From: JACOTK01 sp963743945
GTDB taxonomy: Bacteria; Actinomycetota; Acidimicrobiia; Acidimicrobiales; CADCSY01
Reading direction: 5' to 3'
Length of the DNA: 64,000 nucleotides
NCBI GenBank assembly: GCA_963743945.1
Contig: CAVURO010000011.1
Coordinates: 1-64,000, forward strand
Part shown: piece by piece, positions 7,458-15,660 of the stretch
Numbering within the stretch: position 1 is the stretch's first letter
Layout of the letters: the number at the start of each line of letters is the position of its first letter
Made by a program: the position numbers and the translations under genes
Notes under the pieces: generated by a model
What the model was told of the DNA's origin: nothing
Seen by the model: only the letters and a program-made list of their open reading frames with translations
The model's database searches: none

Positions 7458-9733
7458 CGACGATCCTCGACAGGGAGGATCTCGACGAGGGCGTTGTAGT
7501 CGGGGATCTTGGAACGCTCGTCGTGGGGTCCTGACGCCAACAACACGTTGGCCTCGGGAAAGAGCATCTGCACGTTGCGGGGCTTCATGGGCGCAACCAT
7601 CACCTTGCCTGCCAACTCGCCGTGCACGGAACGGACGACCACGGCCGCGCCGTCCGCGAAGCCCAGTTGACGAGCGTCCTCCTCGGCCATGAGCACGGAG
7701 TCCCGCATCGAACCCGTCAGTGGGTCGCGACCCTTGTGGACCATGGTGTTGAACTGCTTGCCCCGACGGGTCGACAGCAGGAAATGACCTTCAGGGATGT
7801 CGAGCTCAGCGGGACGAACCAGGCCGAAGTGGGCCCGGCCGTCAGGGGTGGGGAACTCCCAGTTGTCGCACAGTCGCTCGCCTCCCCACTGCACCTGGTC
7901 ACCGGTCGTCCGCAGGTGCTGGATGCCGTCGTACATGGGCACGACAGTGGCGATCTCGTCGCGAATGGCCTGACCGGAATCGAACGAGACCAACTCCGCC
8001 CGGTCCGGATGGGTGTATCGGGCGAGGTCGACAAAGATCTCCCATTCACTCCTCGCCTCGCCGATGCGGGGTCCCGCGATCTCGGGACTGAAGACGATCC
8101 GGCGCTCCGTGGTGGTCTCGGTCCCCCCGCCACGCTGCTCGTAGCGTGTCGCGGCCGGAAACAACAGCACCGTGTCGGCGGGATCGACCAACATCTGGGA
8201 GGACAGGACGATGTCCTGATGGATGCGCAACGCCACCCGCTGGAGGGCTTCGTGCACATAGGCAGGGTCGGGCAGCACCTCGAGGAAGTTGCCACCGCTC
8301 GAGAACAACACCTCGAGCCCACCACGATGCGCGGCCTCGATCATCTCGGGGGCGCTCAGACCTGGCGTCGACGCCACGGCGAACCCGTACTGCGCGCTGA
8401 GCTTCGCCGCCGACTCGGGGGTGACGGCGATCCCGCCGGGCAGGGCCGTCGCATAGGCCCCCATCTCGGCGCCTCCCTGCACCCCGGAATGGCCGCGAAT
8501 GGGCATCAGGCCGGCCCCGGGGCGGCCGACGTTTCCCCGGGCCAACGCCAGGTTGATGATCGCCCGGACCGCGTCCGAACCCTGTACGTGCTGGGTGATG
8601 CCCATCGACCACACCAGCACCGCGCTCGGCGCGGAGCCGTACATCCGGGCGAATCGTTCCATGTCCGCGCGGGAGGATCCGGAGAGGCGCTCGAACACGT
8701 CGAACGGCGTTGCCTCGATCTCGGCTCGCAGCGCGTCGAAACCATGGGAGTGATATTCGATGAACCGTTCGTCAAGACCCGCCTCGGCGATCAGGGCCTT
8801 GAGCACGCCATTGATGAATGCCACGTCACCACCGGTGTGCACCTCGAAGAACTCATCGGTCATCTTCGTGCCGAACACGGCGCTCTCGATGTTCGAGGGA
8901 ACCCAATAGCGCTCGAGGCCGGGCTCCCGGTAGGGGTTGACGACCGCTACCCTCGCCCCCTTCTTGCGTGCCAGGTAGAGGTACTTCATGAAGACCGGTT
9001 GGTCGTTGGCCACGTTGGATCCGAACAACACCACCAGGGACGAATTGATGACGTCGCCGTACGAGACCGTGGTCGCGGCGGCGCCGACCGATTCCTGCAA
9101 CATCGCCGTCGACGGCGCGTGGCAGATCCTCGCCGCATTGTCGATGTTGGGCGTGCCCAGAAATCGGGCCGTCTTCTGCGCGACGTAGTACACCTCGTTC
9201 GTGATGCCCCTGGCAGTGAGATAGAAGGCCATCCGATCCGGCGTTGCCGTGCGCAACCTGCCGCCTGCGATCGTCAGTGCCTCATCCCAACTGATCCGCC
9301 GAAAGCCGGGTTCCCCCGCTCGCCGAACCATCGGATAAGGCAGCCGACCCAGGGCCCGCAAGGCCGACCCGTCGAGCGTTCGCAGGTGTTCGACGTCACC
9401 CAGCACCGCCGGGTCGAGTGCGCCCATGGTGTTCAGACGTAGAAGGTTCAGCCGTGTCGTGCACAGGTGCACACCCTCGATCGTCCAGTCCTGGAAGCCT
9501 GCGACGCCGAGGGCGCAGCCGTCGCACACCCCTTTGCTGAGGATTCGCCACGCGTAGGGGAGGTTGTCGCGGTTGTCCCACACCGTGCGCAGCATCTCGC
9601 CGTAGTGGTTCGGCTTGACCTCGCCGACGCCGTTCGGCTTGAAGCCGACCCACAGGTCGCGTCGGATTCGTCGGGGAGGCCGAATGCGCACCGGCTGTTC
9701 GGTGGACCTCACCACCCGACGGTCTTCGTTCAC
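7454..9733 (-). CDS. FdhF/YdeP-type molybdopterin oxidoreductase (formate dehydrogenase-like)
   Basis: The 759-residue protein belongs to the bis-MGD oxidoreductases. It has a predicted molybdenum-ligand cysteine in RICHAPSTAM (about residue 205), where selenium-containing FdhF has selenocysteine. The GSNVANDQPV and GNVGRPGAGLMPIRGHSGVQGG stretches and a C-terminal molydop-binding domain (TRRGKQFNTMVHKGRDPL) follow. Only C70-x2-C73 and one later cysteine are seen near the N-terminus, fewer than the four that bind 4Fe-4S in FdhF, as in the YdeP subgroup. It starts by ATGA overlap with fdhD, the sulfurtransferase needed to activate formate dehydrogenases. The substrate is likely formate but unproven. 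Confidence 0.9.
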   Translation of the reverse strand: MNEDRRVVRSTEQPVRIRPPRRIRRDLWVGFKPNGVGEVKPNHYGEMLRTVWDNRDNLPYAWRILSKGVCDGCALGVAGFQDWTIEGVHLCTTRLNLLRLNTMGALDPAVLGDVEHLRTLDGSALRALGRLPYPMVRRAGEPGFRRISWDEALTIAGGRLRTATPDRMAFYLTARGITNEVYYVAQKTARFLGTPNIDNAARICHAPSTAMLQESVGAAATTVSYGDVINSSLVVLFGSNVANDQPVFMKYLYLARKKGARVAVVNPYREPGLERYWVPSNIESAVFGTKMTDEFFEVHTGGDVAFINGVLKALIAEAGLDERFIEYHSHGFDALRAEIEATPFDVFERLSGSSRADMERFARMYGSAPSAVLVWSMGITQHVQGSDAVRAIINLALARGNVGRPGAGLMPIRGHSGVQGGAEMGAYATALPGGIAVTPESAAKLSAQYGFAVASTPGLSAPEMIEAAHRGGLEVLFSSGGNFLEVLPDPAYVHEALQRVALRIHQDIVLSSQMLVDPADTVLLFPAATRYEQRGGGTETTTERRIVFSPEIAGPRIGEARSEWEIFVDLARYTHPDRAELVSFDSGQAIRDEIATVVPMYDGIQHLRTTGDQVQWGGERLCDNWEFPTPDGRAHFGLVRPAELDIPEGHFLLSTRRGKQFNTMVHKGRDPLTGSMRDSVLMAEEDARQLGFADGAAVVVRSVHGELAGKVMVAPMKPRNVQMLFPEANVLLASGPHDERSKIPDYNALVEILPVEDRR

Positions 9734-10590
9734 GAGCCGACCCCGAGGTCGATGCGCTCGGGGTGCGCATAGATCGTGCAGTCATCACCACGCACGAACC
9801 CGATCAGGGTCACGCCCAGGGCCCGGGCCGTCCTGACCGCCAGACTCGACGGCGCGGAGACCGCGGCAACGATGGGAATGCCTGCTGTCGCCGCTTTCTG
9901 CACCATCTCGAAACTGACCCGCCCCGAAAGCATGAGAACCCTGTCGTCAAAGGGAAGATCGTTGGCCAACACCCCGTTGCCCACAAGTTTGTCGAGGGCG
10001 TTGTGCCGACCGATGTCCTCCCTCACCGCCAACAGCGCTCCGGAGTGGGCGTCGAAAAGTCCCGCTGCATGCAGTCCTCCCGTCCGGGCGAAGACCTTCT
10101 GACTCGGGCGCAGTTGATCGACGAGTCCTGCCACGGCGCCGAGGCCGATGGTGGTCCCCACCCGCGGGGGGTCGCACCGCCGGGTGAGTTGCTCGATGGA
10201 GGTCGTGCCACAGATGCCGCAACTGGAGGTGGTCATCACGTTGCGTCTCACGGCCTCGACCTCGAACGAGCCACGGAGGCGCGCCGTCACGACGTTGTAG
10301 AGCTGCGCGGCTTCCTCGCTCCGTTGGCAGTATCGAATGACCTCGATGTCGTCGTGGCCCGTGATGATTCCCTCGCTGAGCAGGAAGCCTGCGACCAGCT
10401 CGAAATCGTGCCCGGGCGTGCGCATCGTGACCGAGAGTGTCGTGGCCTCGCCCCCACGTCCGGCCACTCGAATCTCCAGGGGCTCCTCGGTGACCAGACC
10501 GTCGCTGACATGACGCGCCACACCATTTCGGACCTGCGTCACCTGTACCGTGGTCACTGGTCGGCGCGTGACGACGGGGGTCTCGGACAT
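9730..10590 (-). CDS. fdhD: Formate dehydrogenase accessory sulfurtransferase FdhD
   Basis: The 286-residue protein matches FdhD in length and motifs. It has the swivelling cysteine pair in SSCGICGTTS (C-x2-C, about residues 120-124), the LSGRVSFEMVQKAA helix, and the C-terminal GFVRGDDCTIYAHPERI. FdhD passes sulfur from a cysteine desulfurase to the molybdenum cofactor of formate dehydrogenase. It is the first gene of the fdhD-fdhF-glycosyltransferase unit, divergent from the Nudix gene with 32 bp between the starts. Confidence 0.95.
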   Translation of the reverse strand: MSETPVVTRRPVTTVQVTQVRNGVARHVSDGLVTEEPLEIRVAGRGGEATTLSVTMRTPGHDFELVAGFLLSEGIITGHDDIEVIRYCQRSEEAAQLYNVVTARLRGSFEVEAVRRNVMTTSSCGICGTTSIEQLTRRCDPPRVGTTIGLGAVAGLVDQLRPSQKVFARTGGLHAAGLFDAHSGALLAVREDIGRHNALDKLVGNGVLANDLPFDDRVLMLSGRVSFEMVQKAATAGIPIVAAVSAPSSLAVRTARALGVTLIGFVRGDDCTIYAHPERIDLGVGS

Positions 10591-10622
10591 CGCAGCAACG
10601 GTATCGCGGATAGGTTTCTCCC

Positions 10623-11258
10623 ATGCCTGATGACCGGGTATCGGGTGACGGCTTCATTCAGGCCGCTGACGGGACCCCACGCTGGGGTCGCTACGGTGCC
10701 GCAGGCGTGCTCATCCGACACGCCGGCGAGGAGGGCGAGTTCTTCTTCCTGGCCCGTCGGGCCCTCTGGACCCACCACGGCGGCACGTGGGCCATCCCGG
10801 GTGGAGCGATCGATCTCCACGAGGCGCCTCTCGACGCGGCGCTCAGGGAGTTCGAGGAGGAGGTCGGTTTCACCCTTGACTCGTACGACGTCGTCGAGGT
10901 CCACGAGGACGATCACGGCGGATGGTCCTACTGGACCCACCTGATCGAGGTTCGGCACCGATTCGACCTTCCCGGCTCGATGAACCCCGAGCTGACCGAG
11001 GCCCGCTGGGTCCAGGCGCACGAGCTTCACGAGCTCGATCTGCTCGAGGCCTTCGCCGGAACACTCCGACATCTGGGGATCATCTCGCACGCCCCTGTTG
11101 CCTCGCGAAACCCTCCGGGAGCGTTGATTCGTTGCCTCACCGAGAATCTCCGGATGGTCGCGCCCGTTGAAGCGCGGTTGATCGCTCGTGATGGGGCAGT
11201 GGTCTTTGTGAGCGCGATGCGTTCGAGGCGGGCGATGAGGGTATCGATCTCACGTTGA
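10623..11258 (+). CDS. Nudix hydrolase
   Basis: A perfect Nudix box G-x5-E-x7-REFEEEVGF lies at about residues 59-81, so the protein should hydrolyse a nucleoside diphosphate linked to another moiety; the substrate is unknown. The domain ends near residue 155. The last roughly 55 residues, rich in Arg and Ala, do not resemble the family and may be an extension produced by loss of the original stop codon. It starts 32 bp from divergent fdhD. Confidence 0.85.
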   Translation: MPDDRVSGDGFIQAADGTPRWGRYGAAGVLIRHAGEEGEFFFLARRALWTHHGGTWAIPGGAIDLHEAPLDAALREFEEEVGFTLDSYDVVEVHEDDHGGWSYWTHLIEVRHRFDLPGSMNPELTEARWVQAHELHELDLLEAFAGTLRHLGIISHAPVASRNPPGALIRCLTENLRMVAPVEARLIARDGAVVFVSAMRSRRAMRVSISR

Positions 11259-11381
11259 AGCTCACCGGAGTGGAACTGGTTGAGGACACGGGTCTGCATC
11301 CGCCCGCGGGGTCCAATGCGTAGAACGATCAACAACCGAGGCACGGGATGTTCCTGGAGCCACACAAAAAGGAGAAATCAG

Positions 11382-11981
11382 ATGCGTCGACTTATTGCGG
11401 GCTCTCTTGCGTCACTGTTCATCGTTGGAGCTGCCGCCATTCCTGCACAGGCACAGACGGCGAAGTCATCGGCTCCGACCATCGCCGGGATTGTCGCGAC
11501 AAGCGGTGGGGACTTCGACGGAAACCACAGCGACTATGACCTTTTGCTCAATGCCGTAAAGACCGCTGGGCTCGTGGATGCACTCAATGATCCGGCCGCC
11601 AAGCTGACGGTTTTTGCTCCCAACGACCGGGCATTTATCTTGCTGGCCCGTGATCTGGGCTTCGAAGGCCGAGACGAAGCCGGCGCCTGGGAATACCTCG
11701 TCGGGGCGTTGACCGGCCTCGGCAACGGCGATCCCGTGCCGGTCCTGACGAACGTCCTTCTCTACCATGTGGCACCCGGGGCCTTGGGAATCTTCGACGT
11801 CGCTCTCAGCAACAAGGTGGACACGCTGCTGGGTGCGAGCTTCGGCGTGAAGTTTGTGGCGCTCGTCGATGCAGAACCCGACCTCAAGAACCCTGTGGTG
11901 CTTCCGCTTGCGAGCAACATCAAGGCCTCGAATGGCATCGTTCACACGATCAGCCGGGTGCTCCTGCCGATCAACCTCTAG
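11382..11981 (+). CDS. Secreted fasciclin-domain protein
   Basis: The 199-residue protein starts with a clear signal peptide (MRRLIAGSLASLFIVGAAAI, cleavage probably after AQA) and continues with one FAS1 domain. Seen are LTVFAPNDRAFILLA, the NVLLYHVAPGAL box and the closing NGIVHTISRVLLP. FAS1 domains act in cell-surface adhesion, although the ligand here is unknown. The start at 11382 was chosen over an upstream in-frame start because of the signal peptide and the GGAGAA ribosome binding site 6 bases before it. A GC-rich terminator hairpin follows. Confidence 0.9.
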   Translation: MRRLIAGSLASLFIVGAAAIPAQAQTAKSSAPTIAGIVATSGGDFDGNHSDYDLLLNAVKTAGLVDALNDPAAKLTVFAPNDRAFILLARDLGFEGRDEAGAWEYLVGALTGLGNGDPVPVLTNVLLYHVAPGALGIFDVALSNKVDTLLGASFGVKFVALVDAEPDLKNPVVLPLASNIKASNGIVHTISRVLLPINL

Positions 11982-12008
11982 AGCCACCGCCTTCGGGCAG
12001 AAAACGAT

Positions 12009-12035
12009 GCGGGCCGGGCCGATGGCCCGGCCCGC
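12009..12035 (+). terminator. Terminator-like hairpin after the fasciclin gene
   Basis: A 12-bp perfect GC stem (GCGGGCCGGGCC pairing with GGCCCGGCCCGC, loop GAT) begins 27 bp after the stop and is followed by TGATCTTCTT. The T-run is weak, so termination is probable rather than certain. Confidence 0.7.
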
Positions 12036-12133
12036 TGATCTTCTTGGCCTGCGACCCCGTGTACGCGGGAGGTTTCGAGTGAGTCAATGCGATGCCGGCG
12101 GCGGGGACCGTCCCTTGAGCTAGCCTGAGAGAA

Positions 12134-12211
12134 CGGGAAGTAGCGCAGCTTGGTTAGCGCGCAGCGTTCGGGACGCTGAGGCCGCGGGTTCGAATCCCGC
12201 CTTCCCGACCA
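12134..12211 (+). tRNA. tRNA-Pro (anticodon CGG)
   Basis: All four arms fold: acceptor CGGGAAG/CTTCCCG, D stem GCGC/GCGC, anticodon stem CAGCG/CGCTG around the loop TTCGGGA (anticodon CGG), and T stem GCGGG/CCCGC with TTCGAAT. The discriminator is A at 12208 and the 3' CCA is encoded (12209-12211). It stands alone between the fasciclin gene and the repeat protein; no integrase or duplicated 3' end is seen nearby. Confidence 0.96.
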
Positions 12212-12429
12212 TTGCGCTCGGAAGGGTTCCCTCCGCGTCGGTGATGCGTTCGGTTGCGCGAGCCGGCCGCCCTCACCGGCGAGACCTGTCACTCAGCCCG
12301 TATGGTTCACCCATTTCCTGACTACTTTCCGTGGTATTGCTCCTCAAGACCCCTCCGGCACCTGCCGAAGAGTGGTCAAACGCCTCAACCATGGAGCGAA
12401 GTGGAGCACGCATGAAAGGGAAGCGTCAG

Positions 12430-12975
12430 ATGAAGAGGCCTCTCATCACGTTCGTCACCGCCGGGATCCTGATCTCCGGGATCGGATCGGGCACAGCCTG
12501 GGCCGAAGGCGGGATCGAACGGCCCCGGGCTGAGCGAGCCGAGGAGCTCAAGGCCAAGGCCGGTGAACGGGGCGCCGAGCTCAAGGCCAAGGCGGACGCG
12601 CGAGCCGCCGAGCTCAAGGCCAAGGCCGGTGAACGGGGCGCCGAGCTCAAGGCCAAGGCCGGTGAACGGGGCGCCGAGCTGAAGGCCAAGGCCGGTGAGC
12701 GGGGCGCCGAGCTCAAGGCCAAGGCCGGTGAACGGGGCGCCGAGCTCAAGGCCAAGGCATGCGAAAAGGGAGCCCGAGCTCGCGAGAAGGCCAAGGAGAA
12801 GTTGGTCAAGGCCAAGGAACGGCTCGCCAAGTTGAAGAGTGCCCTTGCCAAGGCCGACGAAGAGAAGAAGGCCGAGATCCAAGGCAAGATCGACAAGGCC
12901 AAGGCCGCCGTCGCCAAGGCCAAGGCCGCCAACGCGAGGTACACGGCAGCCTGCACCACGACGTCGACTCCCTGA
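12430..12975 (+). CDS. Secreted Lys/Glu/Ala-rich protein with seven 11-residue repeats
   Basis: The 181-residue protein has a signal peptide (MKRPLITFVTAGILISGIGS, probable cleavage after AWA). Seven tandem copies of an 11-residue unit, ELKAKAGERGA, follow, then more Ala/Lys/Glu helix without the exact repeat. Such an 11-residue (hendecad) period suggests one long helix or coiled coil, outside the membrane. A single cysteine lies in the last repeat and another near the C-terminus. An alternative start 18 bases upstream (12412) has its own weak ribosome binding site. No family is recognised; histone-like or cell-wall-binding roles are only guesses. Confidence 0.75.
   Translation: MKRPLITFVTAGILISGIGSGTAWAEGGIERPRAERAEELKAKAGERGAELKAKADARAAELKAKAGERGAELKAKAGERGAELKAKAGERGAELKAKAGERGAELKAKACEKGARAREKAKEKLVKAKERLAKLKSALAKADEEKKAEIQGKIDKAKAAVAKAKAANARYTAACTTTSTP
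12544..12774 (+). repeat. Seven tandem 33-bp coding repeats
   Basis: The unit begins GAGCTCAAGGCCAAGGCC and runs 33 bp; copies start at 12544, 12577, 12610, 12643, 12676, 12709 and 12742. Copy two (ADARAA) and copy seven (ACEKGA) are the most divergent, while copies 3-6 are almost identical. This indicates recent expansion or gene conversion of the middle units. Confidence 0.95.
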
Positions 12976-13123
12976 CCGTCGCTCCACGCTACGTCGGACG
13001 AGCCCGGCGTCGCTGACCCGGATTCATGTGAACGACCCCCGCCGAACACCCAACCGACCGTGAACACCATCGACACGATGAGGTTCTCGGTCGGTGTTCG
13101 TTCCAACCCCTAGCCTCTTGCGA

Positions 13124-13243
13124 GTGGAGATCTCGTCGTTTCAGATATCGATGGCCGACACCTACGGTCAACGTGATCGTGAGCGTGGCATTGCGTCATC
13201 CATGGCATGGCTCGTCGAAGAGGTGGGGGAACTCGCTCAGGCC
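13124..13243 (+). pseudogene. Truncated 5' remnant of a MazG-like nucleotide pyrophosphohydrolase gene
   Basis: From the GTG at 13124 the frame reads about 40 residues that match the start of MazG-like pyrophosphohydrolases: a VEISSFQ start, the TYGQRDRERG turn and the WLVEEVGELAQA helix with the metal-binding EEVGE. The similarity stops near 13243. The frame then only runs through the end of the oppositely oriented asd gene, and the helices that complete the active site are missing. A deletion between mazG and asd is the simplest explanation. Confidence 0.65.
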
Positions 13244-13269
13244 AGGAGGAACCGGCGGGAACCTCGTAA

Positions 13270-14298
13270 CTACCGCCGGCCGATCAGGACCTCGGCGATC
13301 TGGACCGCGTTGAGCGCCGCTCCCTTCCGCACGTTGTCCCCCACGACGAAGAGCGCGAGTCCGTTCTCGACACCCGGGTCACGCCGGATGCGGCCCACCC
13401 AACAGGGATCGGATCCGGTGGCGGCAAGGGGATTCGGCACGTCGCTCAACTCGACGCCGGGGGCGGCGGCCAACAGCTCTCGTGCGCGCTCCGGACTCAT
13501 CGCGCGCTCGAACTCGGCGTTGATCGACAGTGAGTGACCGGTGTAGACGGGTACCCGAACGCACGTGCCCGACACGGCAAGGTTGGGGATGTCCAGGATC
13601 TTGCGGCTCTCGTTGCGAAGCTTTCGGTCCTCATCGGTCTCACCCGAATCGTCGTCGAGGAGCTTGCCCGCCAGTGGCACCACGTTGAACGCAATGGGGG
13701 CGGCATAGACAACCGGCGCCGGCAGGGCGACTGCGGACCCGTCGAACACCAGCGCGGCGGAACCGATGGAGCCCTTGGTGATCTGCTCCTCGAGCTCGGC
13801 GATGCCTGCCAACCCTCCACCCGACACGGCCTGGTACGTGCTCACGATGATGCGGCGCAAACCCGCCTCGTCATGCAGCGGCTTGAGAACGGGCATGGCG
13901 ACCATGGTCGTGCAATTCGGATTGGCGATGATCCCCTTTGGGCGCGTCCCCAACGCCGCGCCATTCACCTCCGGCACCACCAGCGGCACCTCGGGATCCA
14001 TCCGCCAGGCAGACGAGTTGTCGATCACCACCGCACCCGCCTCGACGAACCGAGGCGCCAGTGAGCGCGAAGCGGTTGCGCCGGCCGAGAACAGGGCGAT
14101 GTCCAGACCCGCAAGGTCGGCGGTCGCCGCGTCCTCGACCTCGATCCCGCGACCTTGCCACTCGATCATCCGGCCGGCTGAACGGGCGGACGCGAACAGT
14201 CGCAGACGAGTCAACGGAAACTCGCGCTCGGCGAGTACCGAACGCATGACACCGCCCACCAGGCCGGTCGCGCCGACGATCCCCACATTCACAGACAT
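13270..14298 (-). CDS. asd: Aspartate-semialdehyde dehydrogenase
   Basis: The 342-residue enzyme makes aspartate-4-semialdehyde from aspartyl phosphate in the lysine/threonine/methionine pathway. Its NADP-binding start is VNVGIVGATGLVGGVM. The catalytic cysteine is in IIANPNCTTMVAMPVL (about residue 130), and the STYQAVSGGG stretch and a C-terminal histidine region (TGHSLSINAEF) follow. The ATG at 14298 begins directly at the Rossmann fold. It follows lysC in the same direction, 71 bp apart, so the two form an operon. Confidence 0.96.
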   Translation of the reverse strand: MSVNVGIVGATGLVGGVMRSVLAEREFPLTRLRLFASARSAGRMIEWQGRGIEVEDAATADLAGLDIALFSAGATASRSLAPRFVEAGAVVIDNSSAWRMDPEVPLVVPEVNGAALGTRPKGIIANPNCTTMVAMPVLKPLHDEAGLRRIIVSTYQAVSGGGLAGIAELEEQITKGSIGSAALVFDGSAVALPAPVVYAAPIAFNVVPLAGKLLDDDSGETDEDRKLRNESRKILDIPNLAVSGTCVRVPVYTGHSLSINAEFERAMSPERARELLAAAPGVELSDVPNPLAATGSDPCWVGRIRRDPGVENGLALFVVGDNVRKGAALNAVQIAEVLIGRR

Positions 14299-14369
14299 CT
14301 GGTCAGGATATCGCCCGAGCACTGCCGCCCGTTCCCCCGGTTACCGTTCCCGGGTGACCGTCCGAGGCG

Positions 14370-15599
14370 TCAGGAACCGACGACCGGCTTGTCGATCTCG
14401 AACGCGCCATGAAGGAGTTGCACGGCCTCCTCCACTCGACTCTCGTCCACGACGCAGGTCAGGCGGATGGCCGACGTGGAGATCATCTCGATGTTGATCC
14501 CTGCTGCCGCCAGGCACTCGAACATGGTCGCCGTCACACCCGGGTTCGACTTCATGCCCGCCCCGACCAGTGAGACCTTCGCGATCGACGAATCGGCAAC
14601 GACCTCCGAGGCGCCGATCGCCCCCACATGCTCGCGACAGGTTGCCAGCGCGACATCGACATGGTCGCGGGGGACGGTGAAGGAGATGTCGGTCACACCG
14701 TGTGTCGACACGTTCTGCACGATCATGTCGACGTTGACATCCCGATCGGCCAACGAGCGGAACATAAGCGCCGCGATTCCGGGCTTGTCGGGCACACCCG
14801 ACACCGTCACCTTGGCTTCGGAGACGTCGTGGGTCACGGCCGAGACGATCGCTTGTTCCATGGACGGGTCCTCCTCACGAACCCAGGTGCCCGGCTCCCA
14901 GGTGAAGCTCGAACGAATGTGCAGCACAACCTTATGTCTGCGGGCGAACTCGACCGACCGCATCGCCGGCTTGGGACACCCCGAGGCAGTCATCTCCAAG
15001 AGCTCATCGAAGCTGATGGAATGCATGCGACGCGCATTCGTGACCACACGGGGGTCGGCGGTGTACACCCCACTCACATCGGTGTAGAGCTCGCAGGCAT
15101 CCGCGCTCAGCGCCGCCGCAACGGCCACGGCCGTCGTGTCCGAACCTCCTCGACCGAGGAACGTGACGTCACGGCCCGGGCTCATGCCCTGTGCCCCTCC
15201 CACCACGGGCACCCTGCCGGCCTCGAGGGCATGGCGCAGACGATCCGCCTTGACCTCCAGAATGCGAGCGTTGGTGTGTGTCGCGTCGGTGAGAAAGCCC
15301 GCCTGGCTCCCGGTGAAGCTGTCGGCCTCCACGCCGACGTCGTGCAGCGCCATGCACAACAACGCGGTGGCCTTGCGCTCTCCGGCGGTGATGAGCATGT
15401 CCATCTCCCGACCGGGCCGGGTCTTCGACACCTGGCTCGCCAGGTGCAACAGCTCGTCGGTCTCCTTCCCCATGGCGCTGACCACCGCCACGACCTCGTC
15501 GCCCCGACGACGGGTGCGGGCGATGTGGTCGGCCACCTCGCGAATGCGCTCGGGGGTCGCCAGCGAGGTGCCACCGAACTTTTGGACGACGAAGGCCAT
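14370..15599 (-). CDS. lysC: Aspartate kinase
   Basis: The 409-residue protein phosphorylates aspartate. Seen are the kinase start VVQKFGGTSLATPERI, the nucleotide and substrate stretch GRGGSDTTAVA (about residue 150), and two C-terminal ACT domains (starting near TVSGVPDKPGIAALMF and VSLVGAGMKSNPGVTATMF) that normally mediate feedback inhibition by lysine and threonine. Length and motifs fit the actinobacterial Ask-alpha form. It is the first gene of lysC-asd. Confidence 0.96.
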   Translation of the reverse strand: MAFVVQKFGGTSLATPERIREVADHIARTRRRGDEVVAVVSAMGKETDELLHLASQVSKTRPGREMDMLITAGERKATALLCMALHDVGVEADSFTGSQAGFLTDATHTNARILEVKADRLRHALEAGRVPVVGGAQGMSPGRDVTFLGRGGSDTTAVAVAAALSADACELYTDVSGVYTADPRVVTNARRMHSISFDELLEMTASGCPKPAMRSVEFARRHKVVLHIRSSFTWEPGTWVREEDPSMEQAIVSAVTHDVSEAKVTVSGVPDKPGIAALMFRSLADRDVNVDMIVQNVSTHGVTDISFTVPRDHVDVALATCREHVGAIGASEVVADSSIAKVSLVGAGMKSNPGVTATMFECLAAAGINIEMISTSAIRLTCVVDESRVEEAVQLLHGAFEIDKPVVGS

Positions 15600-15660
15600 G
15601 GCTGAAGAACGCTACCAGCGCGACCGGCAGCCCAGGACCTCGGGCAGACGGGTCCGACGC

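Noticed and set aside
9100..9140. Selenocysteine in the fdhF-like gene
   Set aside because: The predicted active site reads CHAPS with a Cys codon; no in-frame TGA occurs in the gene.
7622..9442. Long open frame on the plus strand opposite the fdhF-like gene
   Set aside because: Composition-driven shadow; the minus-strand protein has clear molybdopterin enzyme motifs.
11027..11365. Possible small minus-strand gene between the Nudix and fasciclin genes
   Set aside because: Part of the frame looks helical, but it overlaps the Nudix gene, has no convincing ribosome site and matches no family I know.
12134..12211. tRNA-Pro as an integration site of a genomic island
   Set aside because: No integrase gene and no repeated tRNA 3' end were seen within several kilobases.
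12544..12774. Tandem repeats considered as a CRISPR array
   Set aside because: Units are directly adjacent without spacers and form one continuous reading frame of an 11-residue repeat.
13094..13537. A complete MazG protein
   Set aside because: Only the first 40 or so residues match; the rest is antisense to the end of asd.
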